Positions 62,501-64,000 of a DNA stretch of 64,000 bases are shown in pieces. Within the stretch, counting starts at the first letter, position 1. Every line of letters begins with the position of its first letter. Below the pieces are notes generated by a model. It was given only the letters and a program-made list of their open reading frames with translations, was not told the origin of the DNA and made no database searches. This stretch comes from Uranotaenia lowii (Eukaryota > Arthropoda > Insecta > Diptera > Culicidae). The translations under genes and the position numbers were made by a program. The stretch covers positions 54,011,978 through 54,075,977 of the forward strand of contig NC_073691.1 in assembly GCF_029784155.1 (NCBI RefSeq). The letters are read 5' to 3'.

Positions 62501-64000
62501 AACCTTAAAAACTGATTAAGATTAATAAATTTGAAAAATGGGTTCAAATACATTTAATCAATTCGTGCACTATTTTTTGCTAACCTGTAGAGGATAACAA
62601 AGTTTTAAAAATAGAAAATTCTGACTCAATGATCAACTTTCTCGAGGATAACGATTTTGGATTCTGATAAAATGTTTTATAAGATTTATTTTTGTTTATT
62701 TTTTCCAATGTTTCAAATTCAGCTATTTTTACGAAATTTTTTAAAAATTGAACCCAAATTGATTCTTAGATATTCCTTCAATCATAAGTCCTAACGTTTT
62801 GCATTCTTCAACATAGTTCTATAATGAATTAAAATTCTTAAATACCTATCAAAAAACTCGAAGACTTACTTCAGCGATGTCAGATAAATTAAGTTGTAAT
62901 GTTATCTTTTAATTTTTTTTTAAATTATGAATTGAATTATTCTTAAGCTATATATCTCAGAATCCCAAATATCTAGGAAATATCTTAATGCTTTTTTGAA
63001 CGGATGACAAAAATTAGATTCTAATTCAGTTTTTGATTTTCATAACGGCTGGATTTTTCATCAGTTATCAATGATCGTTTTTATCAAAAAACGATCAATT
63101 TCAAAATTTCCAAATGCCATATTGAAACATAGGCACTAAAAATGTTTTTCCCAAGTGTAATTTATTATTGTTCTGATTTTTTCTCTGCATAAAGATTGGA
63201 AAACATTGAGTTCTGAAACTTATTTTGCATAGAAGATTAAATAAAATTCCGAAATAAAATCATAAATTATGATTCAAAAGTCTGTAGCTTTTTGAATTCG
63301 ACTTTCATTGATTTTCTTTTGAATTTTGAGATTTTATTCTTGATTTTTAATTAGCTCTCTAAAACCTAACTCCGTTTTTAAATGGGGTTCACTAAAATTT
63401 ACACAACACCTTATCCAATTATTTATATTAACCTTTTTCAAATCACGTTCATCTTCCTATCCATACTAATTAAAAAAATTGACAAGCAGATGATAAAATC
63501 AACAACTTCTTAGTCAACGGTTGTGAGATCGATTTAAAGTTAGTTGATTAGTTAATCATGTAACAATGACTAATTTCATTAAAAATTTGTTTACTTACAC
63601 GAACCATAGCCCTAAATTTAAATGTGACTAATGTTTTAAATTAAGACGAACGATTTTAATTCAGGACGCCAAAATCTTTCAAAATCAGGTATTTTTAATA
63701 TCATTAAAAATTCTGTTTTTTTGTGTAGTTGATACTGTTCTTCAATGTAGAATCTTAATCAGTTGCTATTGAAATAATCATCTGTTTTTTTTTTTTTTTG
63801 TAAAATACGAAACTGGATCATAATTTAATAATTTAATTATCATTGTGTAAAAGATCTAGAAACAATATTGACGATATGATTGGTACGAATCTTGAAACCC
63901 AGCCGTAATTGACGAGTGTTCAATTCGAGCGATTGCTTCGTTGCCTAGACTGATAACAAGATAATTTAATTAATTACTTACGGTGTGAACAATAATTTTA
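59501..64000. other. AT-rich unique DNA, no supported gene
   Basis: A heptamer-like run (CAACTTT variants, about 59689-59775) and an ATT/ATC microsatellite (about 60750-60790) are present. Overlapping plus-strand frames of up to 127 codons at 60041-60602 lie in a less AT-rich stretch but have no recognisable domain. From 60900 onward the DNA is strongly AT-rich with no features. Confidence 0.4.

Overview
This window looks like repeat-rich nuclear DNA of an insect, most plausibly a dipteran such as a mosquito. The reasons are its AT-rich non-coding sequence, the mix of element classes (Jockey, RTE, a Ty3/Gypsy element of the mag type, a Penelope-like fragment, a Helitron and several MITEs), and satellites made of very short units. 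No complete host gene can be supported. The only confidently coding sequences belong to retroelements. The species is not determinable from what I can see.

Layout. 1-7.3 kb: AT-rich DNA with a PIF/Harbinger-like MITE (289-567) and two short tandem repeats near 3 kb. 7.33-14.56 kb: a heptamer satellite (GAGTCGA / GAGTCGAC variants) split by a nearly full-length RTE-type LINE with an intact 1035-residue endonuclease/reverse transcriptase ORF. 14.6-18.9 kb: AT-rich unique DNA. 18.92-26.13 kb: a complete Ty3/Gypsy LTR element on the minus strand. It has LTRs that look identical, a 5-bp target duplication, PBS, PPT, gag, protease, RT, RNase H and integrase, but its reading frame is broken in several places and a separate 1.5-kb insertion sits in its 3' region. 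26.1-39.5 kb: a graveyard of DNA transposons. It contains a second Harbinger-like MITE copy, a hAT-like MITE with an 8-bp TSD, a foldback element with 695-bp arms, a mariner-like MITE, a TTAA-flanked element, a non-autonomous Helitron and a Penelope-like GIY-YIG fragment. 39.60-44.10 kb: a full-length Jockey-clade LINE with ORF1 (one frame break), an intact ORF2, a poly(A) tail and a TSD of about 14 bp. 44.2-49.7 kb: low-complexity and unique DNA. 49.7-59.5 kb: a block of simple arrays, namely a 44-bp minisatellite, a pyrimidine-rich tract and a TAGAG pentamer satellite interrupted by an 807-bp GC-rich retroposed insert. 59.5-64 kb: AT-rich unique DNA.

How the parts relate. The elements are autonomous or parasitic units rather than a pathway. 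RTE and Jockey each encode the APE-type endonuclease and reverse transcriptase needed for target-primed reverse transcription. The LTR element carries the parts of a Gag/Pol system in broken form. The MITEs, Helitron and foldback element have no coding capacity and would depend on enzymes encoded elsewhere. The best candidates for something out of the ordinary are: (i) the 44-bp minisatellite whose sequence variants keep a dyad symmetry; (ii) the LTR element whose LTRs look brand-new while its coding region is frame-broken, mostly at homopolymers; (iii) the perfect U UUU UUA heptamer exactly where Jockey ORF1 changes frame; (iv) the 1.6-kb foldback; and (v) two different retroposons inserted into two different satellites with readable TSDs.
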